A stretch of 64,000 nt of DNA. It comes from Perilla frutescens. Its lineage: Eukaryota > Streptophyta > Magnoliopsida > Lamiales > Lamiaceae. The notes under the pieces were generated by a model. That model ran no database searches. It saw only the letters and a program-made list of their open reading frames with translations, and was not told the origin of the DNA. Every line of letters starts with the position of its first letter. The stretch's first letter is position 1. The stretch lies in NCBI GenBank assembly GCA_026008535.1, contig BRKX01000001.1, forward strand, positions 73,110,317 to 73,174,316, in the 5' to 3' direction. The position numbers were made by a program, and so were the translations under genes. Shown here in pieces: positions 1-12,425 of this stretch.

Positions 1-639
1 AAAAGTATTTTTACTTATAGTATATGTATTGATGCTATTATTCGAGAAATGACAAAAAAAAATTTTATAAAAAAAAAAAATCAGTCCTCGAAATTAGAGT
101 GCTTATTTAGAATCCCTTTACTAAGTAGAAGAAATAGTTTGTTGCCTTAGGATAAGTTGATATCTTGATGCTGATGAGTTAAAACATCATCAGGAAAATT
201 GTATGCTGTTGTTTCAAGGGTTACAAGTCGTGGTGGATTTAAGATCTTACTTGATGATAACGATACGAATACCACTACAAATGTTGTGTATAGAGAAGTT
301 TTTCAGAATCTGTAAACTTCCTGCTTTGATTTTTTTTTTTTTTGTAATCACTTTGATTTTTCATAACATATATTTTTTAAAGTGTATATGATTTAAATTT
401 GAATTAACATTAGTTTAAAATGTTAAGAAGTATACAAGTACTTATTATATATATATGTCATATAAAATTTGTGTTAATAATTTTTTTAATAAAATTAATA
501 ATTATGATATTATTTTATAATTTTTTTAAAAAAATTAAATAGTAATCTATGTAAAATTACATAAAAATATAACATATTTTAAATTTTAAATAAATTTAAA
601 ATTCGTGCAATGTAAAAGTGAAATAACAGTTCGCTTCCA

Positions 640-703
640 CCGTGCAACGCACGGCTTAGACACCGGTTTACTTCCACCGTGCAACGCACGGGCCGAGTAC
701 TAG
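640..703 (+). mobile_element. Helitron-like 3' terminus with duplicated palindrome
   Basis: The 15-bp near-palindrome CCGTGCAACGCACGG occurs at 640-654 and again at 677-691. The second copy is followed, after a short spacer, by CTAG at 700-703 and then T. A GC-rich hairpin just upstream of a terminal CTRR, inserted before a T, is the standard 3' end of plant Helitrons. The 5' TC end would lie upstream and may be outside the window; positions 1-639 are AT-rich with no gene. The assignment rests on this structure alone, and the repeated palindrome could also belong to another repeat type. Confidence 0.5.
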
Positions 704-1307
704 TTAGCTTAAAAACTATGTACTTTTGAAATATTTGTGTAGACAAGAATTTTAGTTACGTTGTAGCCACGGTCGTAGCTAGGGAATTGTAGAAGTAACA
801 AATTTCGATTGTAGGGTGGCGCAAGGAGCAAAATTAATTGAGAAGCAATCGCAACTCTTTTATTTTTATTTTTGTATAAATAGGAGTGAATATGATAGAC
901 TTAGAGATCGTAAAGCAAGTGAGAGTGTGTGAAGGGGGAAAAAACAATATTATCTATCAAAAGTTTATATCTATAAGGTGAATTACCAGGCAAACTCAAA
1001 CTGAAACTCAAATTCAAAGGTAATTTCCTGAATACAAAAATGAACTTGTCCAATATTTAATTCACAAGTAGCTAGAATATCACATGAGATTCTCCGGTCC
1101 AAAATTATGTGTGTTAATCGTGTACCAAAAAATAAAATTATTAGTTTTTCTTCCATTTTTTCTTTCAAATTTAATTTCTTTTGGTTCGATATAATTTTAC
1201 ATCATTACACAGGATTTATTACACCTAGTTATAGTTTATAATTATTTTTCGGTATTTAATTTTCATATTGATTTTTAGGGCTAATTATTCCGAACACAGG
1301 ATATATA
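704..1307. other. Spacer, no gene seen
   Basis: AT-rich sequence with only short open frames and no recognisable protein or RNA. Nothing else supported here. Confidence 0.6.
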
Positions 1308-1725
1308 GGCCATGTTTGTTTTTATTTCCAACACCAATTTCCAGTTTTCAGTATTTCTAGCTCAATTTACGAGGTGTATTGGTTTTTGAAAAAATGTACT
1401 GATTATGTTATGATAAATGATTTAATGTTTAGACTTATAGATTTGAAAAATGGAAATATGTTTTGTATGATTATATTTTTAATTTGAAGTTTGTGATTGA
1501 GATGAAAAAATAAATATTTGTGTAGTTATGATGAATTGATGAATATTTAAATAATAAGTCTCATTGTAGTGATATATATATATATATATTATTGAATATG
1601 TTATATAAGATTGGAAAAAGTGAAAAACTGAAATTAAAAATTAGTAAAACAATTAAACATATTTTCAGTGTTTTGAATAGTAAAAAATGGAAAATTTCCA
1701 TTTGAAAATGAAAATAAACAAGGCC
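1308..1725. mobile_element. Foldback MITE, about 418 bp
   Basis: The left end reads GGCCATGTTTGTTTTTATTT and the right end, reverse-complemented, reads GGCCTTGTTTATTTTCATTT, giving inverted termini of about 20 bp. The interior is AT-rich with no coding capacity. I could not identify a convincing target-site duplication, so the superfamily is open. It lies 0.3 kb upstream of the first P450. Confidence 0.55.
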
Positions 1726-1933
1726 ATAATTTTTTAAAGTTTCAATTCTTTTTGATAAATACTAGTGATTAATAATATGGTTAATTTCCTTAAAATTCGT
1801 GTGTTTTTGGTATTTCGCACACTTTAAAAAATACAGATTTAATAATACGAACTTAGTATTTATTTAGTTTTTCACATATTTTCAAATTCCTTGACAGCTG
1901 ACATGGTTGTTGGAGATTTCCATTTGCACCATT

Positions 1934-1939
1934 CACGTG
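1934..1939. promoter_or_regulatory. G-box-like CACGTG upstream of the P450
   Basis: A perfect CACGTG palindrome lies 80 bp before the P450 start codon at 2019. Plant bZIP and bHLH factors bind this hexamer. A six-base match can occur by chance, so its use as a promoter element is only suggested by position. Confidence 0.25.
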
Positions 1940-2018
1940 GACACCAACTTGTTTTAAAATACATAAACTTTGTTGAATTATATTCTTCCTGCAGGGAAAC
2001 AAACAACAACAACAACAA

Positions 2019-4490
2019 ATGGAGTCGTCATCCGATCTTGTTCCTACTGTGGTGGTGGTGATGCCTCTTCTCATGTTGTGGTTGATATATCTATGGAGGA
2101 AATGGAATCATCGTGTTCACGTGAATCTCCCTCCAGGCCCTAAGAAACTCCCAATAATCGGAAACATGCACCTGATTTCCTTTCCTCATTTCCGTTCCTA
2201 CCGGGATCTAGCCAAACAGTACGGCCCACTGATGCACCTGAAGCTCGGTGAAGTCGACGCTGTCATCGTGTCGTCGCCGGAGATAGCGAAGCAAGTACTC
2301 AAGGAGAAGGACCCCCTCTTCGCGAACCGGCCGGAAAGCATTGCCGTACATCTCTGCTGGTACGATTATCTCGACATCGTGTTTTGCCCCTACGGCGACT
2401 GCTGGAGGCAGATGCGCAAGATTTGTATCTTGGAAGTCCTCAGCTCCAAGAGCGTGCGCTCCTTCGCCCCCATCAGAAGCGACGAGATGTCCGGTCTCGT
2501 CGAATACCTTCATCACTCTACCGGAATCCCCGTCAATCTGACGGAGAAGGTCTACACGACGGTGTGCTCCGTCACCTGCAGGTCCTCGTTTGGCAAGGTG
2601 TGCAAGGACAAAGCTGCGATGATCCAGGTTGTGCAAGATGTTCTGGCGATCGGGCCGGTTTCTCGATTGCGGATATGTACCCGTCTTCCACTGTGGTTTC
2701 TGCACTCAGTTGGGTGATCAAGAAGCGGTTGCGGACGATGCGGCGGAAGATGGACTTCGTTCTCGATGACGTCATCCGCCGGCATGAAGACGGCCCGCCA
2801 GGCACTAGTCATGGCGAGTTCGGTAACGAAGATCTGGTTGATGTTCTGCTCAGGGTTAAGGAAACTGGACTGATGAAGTTTCCGATAGGCTATGACAACA
2901 TCAAAGCTCTTCTCCTTGTAAGTCCAATAATATATATGCCAATATTAAAATTACTCGCTCCGTCCGAGTTTCATAGGCTGATTGGAAGAAAGACAATTAA
3001 TCAAGAAACTTTCTAATATGTTCCTATTTATTTCTTTGATAATGAATTAATGCCTAATGTAAATATATTAAATGGTAGCATCTTTTAGTAAATTAGTTAA
3101 ATATATATAGAAACGTGCCTATATACGTGGACATACCAAAAAAGAAAGCAAGCCTAATAAAATGGGATAGACGGAGTATTATTTTTTTCTTTGATTTCTT
3201 CTCGTTAATTTAGTTTAATTTTCATTTCCCATTCATATAGGCTTGTCTTTTTGTTATGATACTGTTATAAATTAAGACACGACCCATTTTTAGGCTAGAA
3301 ATTTGTATTCACTCTGATGTGTTTTCCTTCACTCTTGTATTCTTTGTATAACGCAGGATATGTTCGCAGCTGGAACTGACACATCATCGGCAACGATAGT
3401 GTGGGCAATGACTGAACTGATTAGGAATCCCCGAGTGTTGGCGAAAGCTCAAGCTGAAATAAGAAAAGTAGTGAGGGATAGTAACAATAATTGTAATAGT
3501 ACTTCTATCATCGATGAAGAAAATATTCCGAATTTGAACTACTTAAAGCTTGTTGTCATGGAAACTCTTCGATTGCACCCTCAACTCTCCATAATACCCA
3601 GAGCTACGAGAGAGACGTGCGAACTTGGAGGATACACCATACCTGAGAATGTTAAGGTACTATAAGTTTTCTAAGATCGATACCAAGATTTCTCCAATTT
3701 ATTTGTGTAATTTGCATGTGACTATATGATTTTCAGATTTTGAGATGTATTTTTGGGAGAGGGGAATTTGTTCATAATATTTTGCGATGGATACAAGTGA
3801 TCTTCTTAGCTTCTCCAATACACCAAAAGTTTCATTAACTAATATATACTCACTCCCTCTCATTTTGATAGGCTGATTTGAAATTTTCACTGGGATTAAA
3901 AAAATGATTGGGAAAGATAATTAATCAAGAAACTTTCTAATATGCCCCTATTTATTTCTTTAATATCGAATTAATCCCTAATGTGAATATATTAAAATAA
4001 GGGTATATATTAGTAAATTAGTTAAATATATTTAGAAACATGCCTATATATTGGGACATACCAAAAAGGAAAACAAGTCTATCAAAATGGGATGGATGGA
4101 GTATTAATTATTTCTAACGTAATAATTAAATACTAACTAGCACATTAACTTCAGGTACTAGTGAACGTTTGGGCCATACACAGGGATCCCAATAACTGGC
4201 CTGATCCTGAAGCATTTCAACCAGAGCGGTTTGAGGATCAACACTCCTTCGATTTTACAGGAAACGGTGATTTTCGCTACCTGCCATTCGGGAGTGGGAA
4301 AAGAATATGCCCTGGAGTTTCCTATGGTTCCATTAGTGTTACTTACACTTTAGCTCAGCTTCTCTATAGCTTCAACTGGAAACTCCCTGATGGTGTTGAT
4401 GCCCAAACCCTAGACATGATTGAAACCACTGCCATTACAACTTCCAGAAGACAAGATCTTATTGTTGTTGCCACTCCATATCAACCGTAG
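2019..4490 (+). CDS. CYP71-clan cytochrome P450, one-base frameshift in exon 1
   Basis: Microsomal heme-thiolate monooxygenase of the CYP71D/CYP71BE type, a group that often oxidises terpenoids; the substrate is unknown. Exons are 2019-2917, 3357-3656 and 4155-4490. It has an N-terminal membrane anchor, the proline hinge PPGPKKLPIIGN, I-helix AAGTDTS (about residues 304-310), K-helix ETLR (E369, R372), PERF and the heme loop FGSGKRICPG with Cys452 (numbering after frame repair). Between about 2650 and 2660 one base is missing: the frame reads AIG then PVSR, while the neighbouring frame continues with the expected GFSIADMYPSS. Adding one base gives exactly 300 codons in exon 1 and 511 residues overall, a normal length. 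As read, the protein stops at 2717. This is either a sequencing error or a recent pseudogene. The residues after LHP are QLSII rather than the usual PxPLL. Both introns hold a related MITE. Confidence 0.88.
2954..3176. mobile_element. Stowaway-like MITE in P450 intron 1
   Basis: The left end CTCGCTCCGTCC and right end GGATAGACGGAG form short inverted termini flanked by TA (2952-2953 and 3177-3178), as in Tc1/mariner-type Stowaway elements, whose ends are typically CTCCCTCCGTCC. The 223-bp interior closely matches the element at 3849-4101 in intron 2, including AATTAATCAAGAAACTTTCT. Confidence 0.7.
3849..4101. mobile_element. Stowaway-like MITE in P450 intron 2
   Basis: Starts CTCACTCCCTCTCATTTT, ends GATGGATGGAG and is flanked by TA (3847-3848, 4102-4103). 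It belongs to the same family and orientation as the copy in intron 1. It makes up about half of intron 2. Confidence 0.7.
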
Positions 4491-6019
4491 ACACCGTGAA
4501 AATGCAGGCTTGCCCATATCTTATGTTTAATGTTGTAATATTTGCAACTTTTTTCGATCGAATTTCATTAAATAAAATGTATCCTATAACTAGTTCCTGT
4601 GTGCTTAAGGCATATGTGCGATATTAAATAAAAATAGGAAATAATGATTGCACTTTCGATCTTCTTTCATATAAGGCCTCACATGTCATCCTATTATACA
4701 GTGGCTTAGTGATTGTCGTTGTATCGAAACTCCGTTAGCCATATCCTCCAAGATATGAAATGCATGTCGAAGTGCACATAGGTCATTATCATTATTTTAA
4801 TGACATGTCATCATGATGTTTATAATAAAGTGTTCAAGATGAAGTTCCAGTGAGGGTTCATATTTTTGCAGTGCAAAAGAAACCACAAATTTTTTTATTC
4901 ATGTCCAACGCTAATTCATGGGTTTGTTCATTGTGTACAATAATTAATTAATTATTTAAATTAAATATAAACTCTATTGAGATTAATAAATCCTCATTAG
5001 AATGATATGAAGTATTTTAAAAAAGTCGAAAAAAAGTGTTGGCGTGCAAGCGTGTTTTTTGTGACTTATATCATCTGGTTTTTTTAAAGGCTTCTCTCAT
5101 ATGTATAGAGAAGCTAATTGTGTTACTCATACTCTTGAAAATGTTGGTGCAAGAGGTATGGATGTGTACTTTGAACTATGATTTTCCTCACTGGTTGAGG
5201 GAGTTAACTGAGTGATGAAATTATTTTTCTCCGAAAAAAAACATTAGTGGTTTTGTGTTTTGGCATGTGTTACACTATCAAATTTATGATTTAAAAAATA
5301 TTTATTATAAAATAAAAATGAATTATAACATAAATAATCATAGTTGATATGCATGTATCAACAAAAAAAAATGAATTAAAAAATTATGAAATAATCAACC
5401 ATAATAATGAATTGTTAATTTAAAACTGGAAATTAAATACTAAAAGATAATTATAAATACTATTTGAGTGGGTGAACTTAATAAACAATTGTAAAATTAA
5501 ACTCAATCACAAGAAAATGAAATTGAAGTAAAAAAATACAAGAAAACTAATAATTTAAAAGTGCAAAATGAAGCATAACACAGAGTGTAACAGGAAATTT
5601 AGACTTTTAAAATCTTAACCGGAGTTTTTACCTTAAAGTGGGTGGCATATATGGTTCTAAATAATTAGGTACCAAGGTACCAATGTAACATGAAAATTAG
5701 ATTTTCAATCTTTATCGGTCGGCCAATAAAATAATTTCAATTTCAGACCGTTACAATAGGTAATTAAATGTCACAATAGGTAGTCGAAATGTCACGATAT
5801 GTTAGTTAAAGTGTTATGATAGACATTTTCAGTCGCCCGAAACTTTTATTTTTGAACGAAAAAAAAATCAACTGCAAACAATCAAAATTTGGTGGGCTGG
5901 GTACACATGTCGGCTGTAGAGATGAGGGATTATGTATTGCATGACCTTACGTTAGAATTTATCCATGAGAGTTGGTGACATATATGGTTCTAAATAATTA
6001 GGTATCAATGTACCGGATG
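4491..6019. other. Spacer with a dispersed repeat
   Basis: No gene seen. The stretch 5705-5945 (containing TCACAATAGGTAGTCGAAATG and ACACATGTCGGC) resembles 49905-50110 (GTCACAATAGGTGGTCAAAT, CGACATGTGTC), so it is a diverged dispersed repeat of unknown class. The rest is AT-rich with short poly-A and poly-T runs. Confidence 0.5.
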
Positions 6020-6370
6020 AAATCGATCATTTGCTACAGTTGATGCTACACAATTAAATTTATTAATTCTTCTTCAGTTTTTTAATTCAATTCTAATGTA
6101 TTGTGACTTAATTTAATTTTATACTTATTAATTAGGGCTCATTCTATCCAATTAGGGTATATAATTATTGTGTTTATGAATAAATCAATTATTAATTAGA
6201 AATCCAAATTTCATATTGAAAAAATAATTATATACTCTAATTGATTAGAACGAACCCTAAATAATAAATGTAAAATTAAAATAAAACCTAATAAATTAAA
6301 ATTAAATTAAAAATAAAAAAAATTAATAAATTTAATTGGTGCTGCACAAAGTAGAGCACGAGATTTCATC
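6020..6370. mobile_element. AT-rich foldback MITE of the ACCCTAAATAATAA family
   Basis: Two long imperfect inverted arms meet near 6190. The right arm carries GAACCCTAAATAATAAATG, and its inverse CATTCTATCCAATTAGGGTAT lies in the left arm. Similar 350-bp elements lie at 7465-7810, 10860-11205, 17635-17995 and 42865-43215. Ends are approximate and no target duplication was fixed. Confidence 0.5.
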
Positions 6371-6845
6371 TGCCAATGTACCACAAGATTAGGTGCCTGA
6401 TTTTGATTTTTCTAATAATTAGTTCGCCACGTTATCAAGGCACGTTTATTTATAGAAAATAAGATAAAGGCACCATGAGATTTGGTACATGTTACAACAA
6501 GCCTTTAATTTGTGATTTAGTTGTACAATTAAAATCGTTCTAATTGTGTTTTCGTGGCAAAATTGCAAGAATCTTGTTATGGATTACATCGACCTCATTT
6601 TGACTTATGTAGAAACTTTTTTTTTTTTTTTTTGTATTTTTCATGAAGGATTTGGGCCTGCTGATTAAGTTTAGTTTTATGATTGAGGAAAAATTTACGG
6701 GATACATTTAAAAATAAATAAAAGATCGGGGACCTTGTTGTAATTAAATAAATATACGCACAGAGAACGGAGTGAGCCAAATTATTTTCGTATTTTCCGA
6801 TGAACTTAGCATTAGAGGATGCAAACTAGTTTTGAATGTTAAAAT

Positions 6846-7175
6846 TAGGGGGTGTGCAAATGGTTGGGTCGTTATAAAATCGAGCCGAACTAATAAAATT
6901 AAATAAAAAAATTTAAAAAATTCAAACTGAACCAACCAAAATAATATATATGACCGAACCAAATCAAATCATAATTATGTGGTTAGTTTGATTTGGTTTT
7001 CGGTTTAACCGAATCTTCAATGATTTTTTTTTTCCAAAATAATTATATTTAAAGAAAGTAACATGCACTCAAATAAATAATTGTTTTAAAATTTCTAAAA
7101 CTAGAAAATTGAAACTAAATATTAGAATTACTAATATTATTCAGGTATATAATACATTTTAAATCTATTAATATT

Positions 7176-7208
<33 letters not shown>

Positions 7209-7384
7209 TAGTTGGTTCGGTCTAACCAAAATATTTTTTACTTCAATCGAAACAAACCAAACTATATTTTGGTTCTAATATTCAAACGAAACCAAAATTA
7301 AAGAAAAAAATGACCAAACCAACTAAACCAAATTGCTTGGTTTGATTCTGTTTTTTTGTTTTCGTTCAGGTTTGCACACCCCTA
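6846..7384. mobile_element. Non-autonomous hAT MITE, 539 bp
   Basis: The left end TAGGGGGTGTGCAAATGG and the right end, reverse-complemented, TAGGGGTGTGCAAACC form hAT-type terminal inverted repeats. They are flanked by an 8-bp target duplication, GTTAAAAT (6838-6845) and GTCAAAAT (7385-7392), differing at one base. The interior is AT-rich, with repeated AACCAAA/TTTGGTT subterminal motifs and no transposase. Confidence 0.85.
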
Positions 7385-7464
7385 GTCAAAATATAGCCAA
7401 AAAAAAAACAGTAATTTCCCAACTTCTCAATTTCAATTTTAAATGACTTGAGATTTTCCATTAC

Positions 7465-7810
7465 ACTTCTTGTGTTAGTGTTACACTTATATTTTTTTCC
7501 AATTATATTTTTTTTGTAATTTAGTTTGATTTTAATATTTTTTTAGGGATTACTCCACTCAATTAGAATTTATAATTATTTTTTAGTATTTAATTTTCAA
7601 TTAATAATTCAGTATTATGGTTGATTTATTCAAAATTAAATTTTACATCTTTTTAAATTCATTTTTTATTGAGAAATGTAGACTATGATTATTTATGTTA
7701 GAATTTATTTTTATTTTATAATAAATATTATTAAAATTATAGTTTTGATAGTTAAATAAGGAGTGAAACATAAATAAGTATAACAGGAAAATTGAAGCCA
7801 TTTTAAATAG
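7465..7810. mobile_element. AT-rich foldback MITE, second family member
   Basis: Contains a left arm with TTTAGGGATTACTCCACTCAATTAGAAT, split here as TTTAGGGATTACTCC and CTCAATTAGAAT, and TATTTAATTTTCAATTAATA in the centre, matching the layout of the copy at 6020-6370. The right arm near the 3' end of the minus-strand P450 is more decayed. Ends are approximate. Confidence 0.35.
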
Positions 7811-8023
7811 TAGCCTAACGAACAATGCATTCAACAAAACACATGAAAATTTTATGTAGAAACTATGTAACCCTGCATAAAGATACACAAATTATTTCAT
7901 GGCAATTTTACTACATATCTATGCTTCTCACATTGAAATTAAACAACACATTTCACAAACAAGAACCTCCCTCTAGAAGCAAATATTTGAAACTAAATTC
8001 TTCCTCACAATTAATCTGCAGAA

Positions 8024-9583
8024 TTATTTACTCAGAGAAGCAACTGCAAGAAGAGGAACTCCTCTATGCACCGTAATCCCCGGCTTTTCGAGCATCTCCA
8101 CATCTTTTCCTTCAGCTCCATCGGGCAATTTCCAGTTAAATTTCTGCACAATATTTGCTAGCAACAACTCAGTTGTAGCAACAGCAAATGTAATTCCGGG
8201 ACAAACCCTTCTCCCCGCTCCAAACGGGAGAAACTCAAAACACAATCCTTTAAAATCTATCGAAGAATTCAAGAATCTCTCTGGCCTAAACTTTTCTGGT
8301 TCGTCCCAAGACACGGGGTCTCTGCTTATAGCCCACACATTAACCACCACCAACGTTCCGCCCGAAACGTCGTACCCTTTTATTTTCACATCTTTTCTTG
8401 CTACTCTAGGCACAAGCAATGGTAATGGTGGGTGAAGACGAAGAATTTCTTTGATCACTGCTTTCAGATAATGCATTCTTTCCAAGGCATTGTCTGTTAT
8501 TTCTCGATTTTCATCAGCCATTTCTCTTACTTCGATCTGCAGTTTTTCCATGACTGCAGGGTGTCGTAAGAGCTCTGTCATCGCCCATTCTAGAACTATG
8601 GACGTGGTATCTGTTCCTGCAGCAAATGCATCCTGCAAAATTTAATACAATACAAATATATGTCAAAATTCACCAACTTTTTTTAATTAATTCATTCATA
8701 AACTCACCAGAAGTAATCCTTTGATACCATCTCTATCAATGGAGGCATCATCATTGGAAATCTCAAGCAAAATGTCAAGAAAATTCTCTCCTCTTTCCTC
8801 TTGATTTCCGATTCTCTCCTTGATCACACCCTCAAGGAATACGTCTAGCTCTCGAGCAACTCTGTCGACTCTCTCATCGAAACCACGAACACGATCGATC
8901 CAACTAAGCCATGGTATGAACTCTCCGACACAAACAGCCCCTACCACCTCCGACAACTCTCCGACCAACTCAAGAAACCTTCTCCCATTTTCCGAGCTGC
9001 TGTATTTCCGACCAAAAGCCGATCTGCAAATACCGTCGTTAGTAAACTCAGTAAACATCTTACTTAAATTCACCGTGCCCGAACATTCTTGAATCTTCTT
9101 CACCAAAAGAGCCGTTTCCTCTTCTCTGATCGATCGATAAGATTGAACCCTTCTGCTGCTCAGCAGCCGGAGCACAAATATGCTCTTCGCCCGCCGCCAG
9201 TAGTCGCCATAAGGTGCAAACACTACATCTTTTCCGTTGTAAGAGATTTTCTTGGACACCTTTTGCAGGGGCCTGCTGGCGAAGGTGAGGTCGTGAGTTC
9301 TCGTGATCTCGCGGGCTGCATCGGCCGATGAGATCACGAGAACGGGGACGCTGCCGAAGTGGAGCAGCATGATCGGGCCGTGTTTTCGGGCCAAGATTCG
9401 GAGATTTTGGTGAGGTAGTGAGCCGAGTTGGTGGAGATTTCCGATGATCGGTAGCGTTGGTGGAGATGGTGGTGGATTCTTCATTCCATTTCGTTTGTGA
9501 TGATTCCATCTGCAAATAGACCATAGCAAGATCAGAGATGCAAGAATTGGAAATATGAAGGATTGGTGTTGATTTTCATCCAT
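8024..9583 (-). CDS. CYP71A-like cytochrome P450
   Basis: Microsomal monooxygenase of the CYP71A-like group; substrate unknown. Coding exons on the minus strand are 9583-8708 and 8632-8024 (292 codons, then 203 including stop), giving 494 residues, the normal length, with no break. Visible features are an N-terminal hydrophobic anchor, the hinge PPPSPPTLPIIGNLHQLG, the C-helix WRRAKS, I-helix AAGTDTTS (296-303), K-helix EILR (E354, R357), PERF and heme loop FGAGRRVCPG with Cys436. The single intron (8633-8707) sits just before the I-helix motif, the place conserved in A-type P450s. The start at 9583 is preferred because the upstream in-frame Met would add a lysine-rich stretch before the anchor. 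The gene is convergent with the P450 at 2019-4490 but belongs to a different subgroup, so it is not a simple tandem duplicate. Confidence 0.93.
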
Positions 9584-10859
9584 TTTTTTTTTTTTTGGTT
9601 TTTTGTAGTTGTATGAGAATAATGAGATGATGATCAGCATGTTTGTTTGAACAGGGCTTACATATGTTATACTTTTGCAGATGACAACGTGTATTCAATT
9701 CCGAGGAAGTTTCGTGTGAGACCGTCTCGGGGGGTCAAAAGGTCAAAATCCGTAAAGTTAAAATTCTCATTTAAATATAATTAAGTTATTTCTATACAAA
9801 ACACTAAATTTTCAATATACACCATTAATAAATTTAATTCAAAAATAAATAATTATTAATTTACTCAAACACCCTTTCAAATAAAAATACAAAACAAAGT
9901 CCTACTACCCAAAATATATATAAAAAAAAAAAAAAAGAAATTATACATTCTTATCTTGCGCATCGGCAGAGTAGCTAGAGAAAATGAAAATCAATTGATT
10001 TACTTTCAAAATAAAATTTACAAATAACTTAAATGAACAAATAACTAAAAGAAAATGAAAAATAACATATTAAATATTAAATAAGTACCTACAACTTGCC
10101 ACAAAATCCAAATAAAGATGGCAGAGAGAAACTCATTCTTCATCTCCTCATTCGAAATTAATATCATCTAAAGCCCGTAAAAAAGACTCATAAATGTTGG
10201 TTCGAGCATATTGTGTTTGAATGAAACAATATTTTCGAACCTTTCATGGATTGTGGGTTCAAAATTATTTTTGAACCCGACTTTGTATTTTGGAAAATAT
10301 ATTTTCAAATCCGATTATGTGCTTCGAAAAAATATTTTCGAACTTGACTACTGTCATTCAGAAATTTTAGTTCGAACGCCCCCTCGAAAGTGATCGGAAT
10401 GTGCTTCGAAACAAAATGTTATATTCCTCTTAATTTTTGCATCTTAAGAATTCGTTGTGGTGTTTTTTGAATCTCAAATTATTGAATTGCTATCATGTAA
10501 TTTTTGTAGTGTTATCGTAGTTTGAATTAATCTAGTTTTTTTTATCAATGAGGAAGAGATATGATATTATTTACAAGACAAAGGTGGAAATAAGTTATTG
10601 GGTATTTTCGACGGTGGAGGATTTGGAAGAGGTTTCATGATGTGGACCGATCTTCATTTCTCTGTTTTTTTTTCTATTTTGAATAGATGTATAAATTAAT
10701 TAATTATCAAATTAAAGGTTAAAATTGAGAAAAAAAAATGGTGTATAAAAAAAATTAAAGTGATAGTGAATGTAGTAAATGTAACGTATAATGAAAATTT
10801 GATGGTACAAATAGCAACACCCTTTAATCAAGCGCTAATAAAATATATGAAATTGTTTA
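9584..10859. other. Spacer, no gene seen
   Basis: Probable promoter and upstream region of the minus-strand P450. A poly-A run lies at 9930-9945. The only open frame is a 60-codon one near 10211-10393 made of imperfect repeats of TTTTCGAAC-like units, which I do not consider coding. Confidence 0.5.
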
Positions 10860-11205
10860 TTGCACATTTGGTATTGCATTCTCTAATGTATACTCAATTA
10901 TTTTTCAACATTTTTCTTTGATTTCAATTTATTGTGTTTTGGTTTAATTTTATACTTTTATTTACGGTCCATCCTATCCAATTGGAGTTTAATATAATTG
11001 TTTAGTATTTAATTTTTCAAATAATCAATTAATAACTAAAAATAGAAAACTAACTACAAAAAAGTTATAATGCATTCTAAGTGGGTATGATGAATCCTAA
11101 ATAATAAGTGTGAAATGAAACTAAAATATAAGAAATTGAAATTGAAAAAAAAAAAAAAAGCAAAAATAATCAAATGTGTAATAGAGAATGCAACACCAAA
11201 TGTGT
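10860..11205. mobile_element. AT-rich foldback MITE, third family member
   Basis: The left end reads GGTATTGCATTCTCTAATG and the right end AATAGAGAATGCAACACC, which is its near-exact inverse. The right arm carries GAATCCTAAATAATAAGTG. This is one of the clearest copies of the family and closely matches 17635-17995. Confidence 0.6.
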
Positions 11206-12422
11206 AATAAATGATTTCAGCTACTAATAAATTAAAATGAGTTTGAATTCGGATTTTGACCATGTAATACCACACAAGTTTTTATTTGTTACTTTTTGTC
11301 TCTCATTTTGTGTCCGGCTATTAATAAATCTATCTTCAATTTCAATATCACGTGTTACAGTTTTATTTTATGATTGTTAATTATTTAATATTAATTATAT
11401 CCAATTAGGATTTGAAATTACTTTTTACCATTTAATTTAATTTTGCAATTTTTGTTAATAATTGATTATTATGATTGCTAATTTCATAATTAGGATTTAT
11501 ATATGGTTTTTGTTTGTCTCAATTCTCTCTTGATAAATATAGGTTGGGGTCGATTATTTTATAATACTTTTTATTTTTTAATAATTATTATTAAAATAAT
11601 AAATTTGATAATGAATAAGAAAGGATAAAAATAAATCGGATGAGATCCTCTTAGTCCAAATAATGAGTGTACCATTTGTGTCAACATCAAAACTATGTAG
11701 TTTTAATAATATTTTTCATAAAAATAAAATTTATATTGTATTATAACCCAGACAAATTAATATTTATTGCTAATAATTAAAATTTTAAAAAATTATATAC
11801 ACTAACTTTGGAATAATCTTAATAATAATTAATTATATGAACTAAAAAATGAAATTAAATAATAAAAAATATTATAAACTCTAATTAGATTGAATATTAA
11901 ATCTAAATAATAATATAAAATTAAAAATTGAAAAAAAAAATTATGTTGATATACAGGTGGGACCCACAATTTGGAGGATATGCAAATAGGATGGAGTAGA
12001 GGATTCATCCCCTGTATTCGAAACAATGCACTTTTCCAGATTTTGAGTGTTTAATTGTCTTCAATAATTAAGGTTATGTTTCGTTCAAAAAAAAAATATT
12101 AAGGTTATGTGTAGTGGCACTAACAATAATTCACTGACAAATTTAGCAATTTAAATTGAGGGAAACTCTTATACATTAGAGTAAATATCAGTTTTGTAGC
12201 CGACTTCATTCATTGTATATGTTGTACATAAAATACAAATATATTCTATGTGAAATAATAATTCAAGATTCATTTCCTATATTTCAATATCTCAGCAGTA
12301 TATAGTAAAAATATATTTTATTAAATCGAAAATTTAGAATTCTTCCTCACATAATTTTGGAATACGTACGGACGAAGTACGTAAGAATTTCAAGGTTTAC
12401 TAATCACAGTTTATTATCTTCA

Positions 12423-12425
<3 letters not shown>
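11206..12425. other. AT-rich spacer
   Basis: No gene seen. The stretch around 11290-11650 has decayed similarity to the foldback family (CCAATTAGGATTT, TAATAATTGATTATTATG) but I could not place its ends. Confidence 0.4.

Noticed and set aside
2208..2812. Minus-strand frames opposite P450 exon 1
   Set aside because: Arg/His-rich shadow translations without any domain; the plus strand carries a clear P450.
10211..10393. 60-codon open frame upstream of the second P450
   Set aside because: Built from imperfect TTTTCGAAC-like repeats, no start context and no similarity to a known family.
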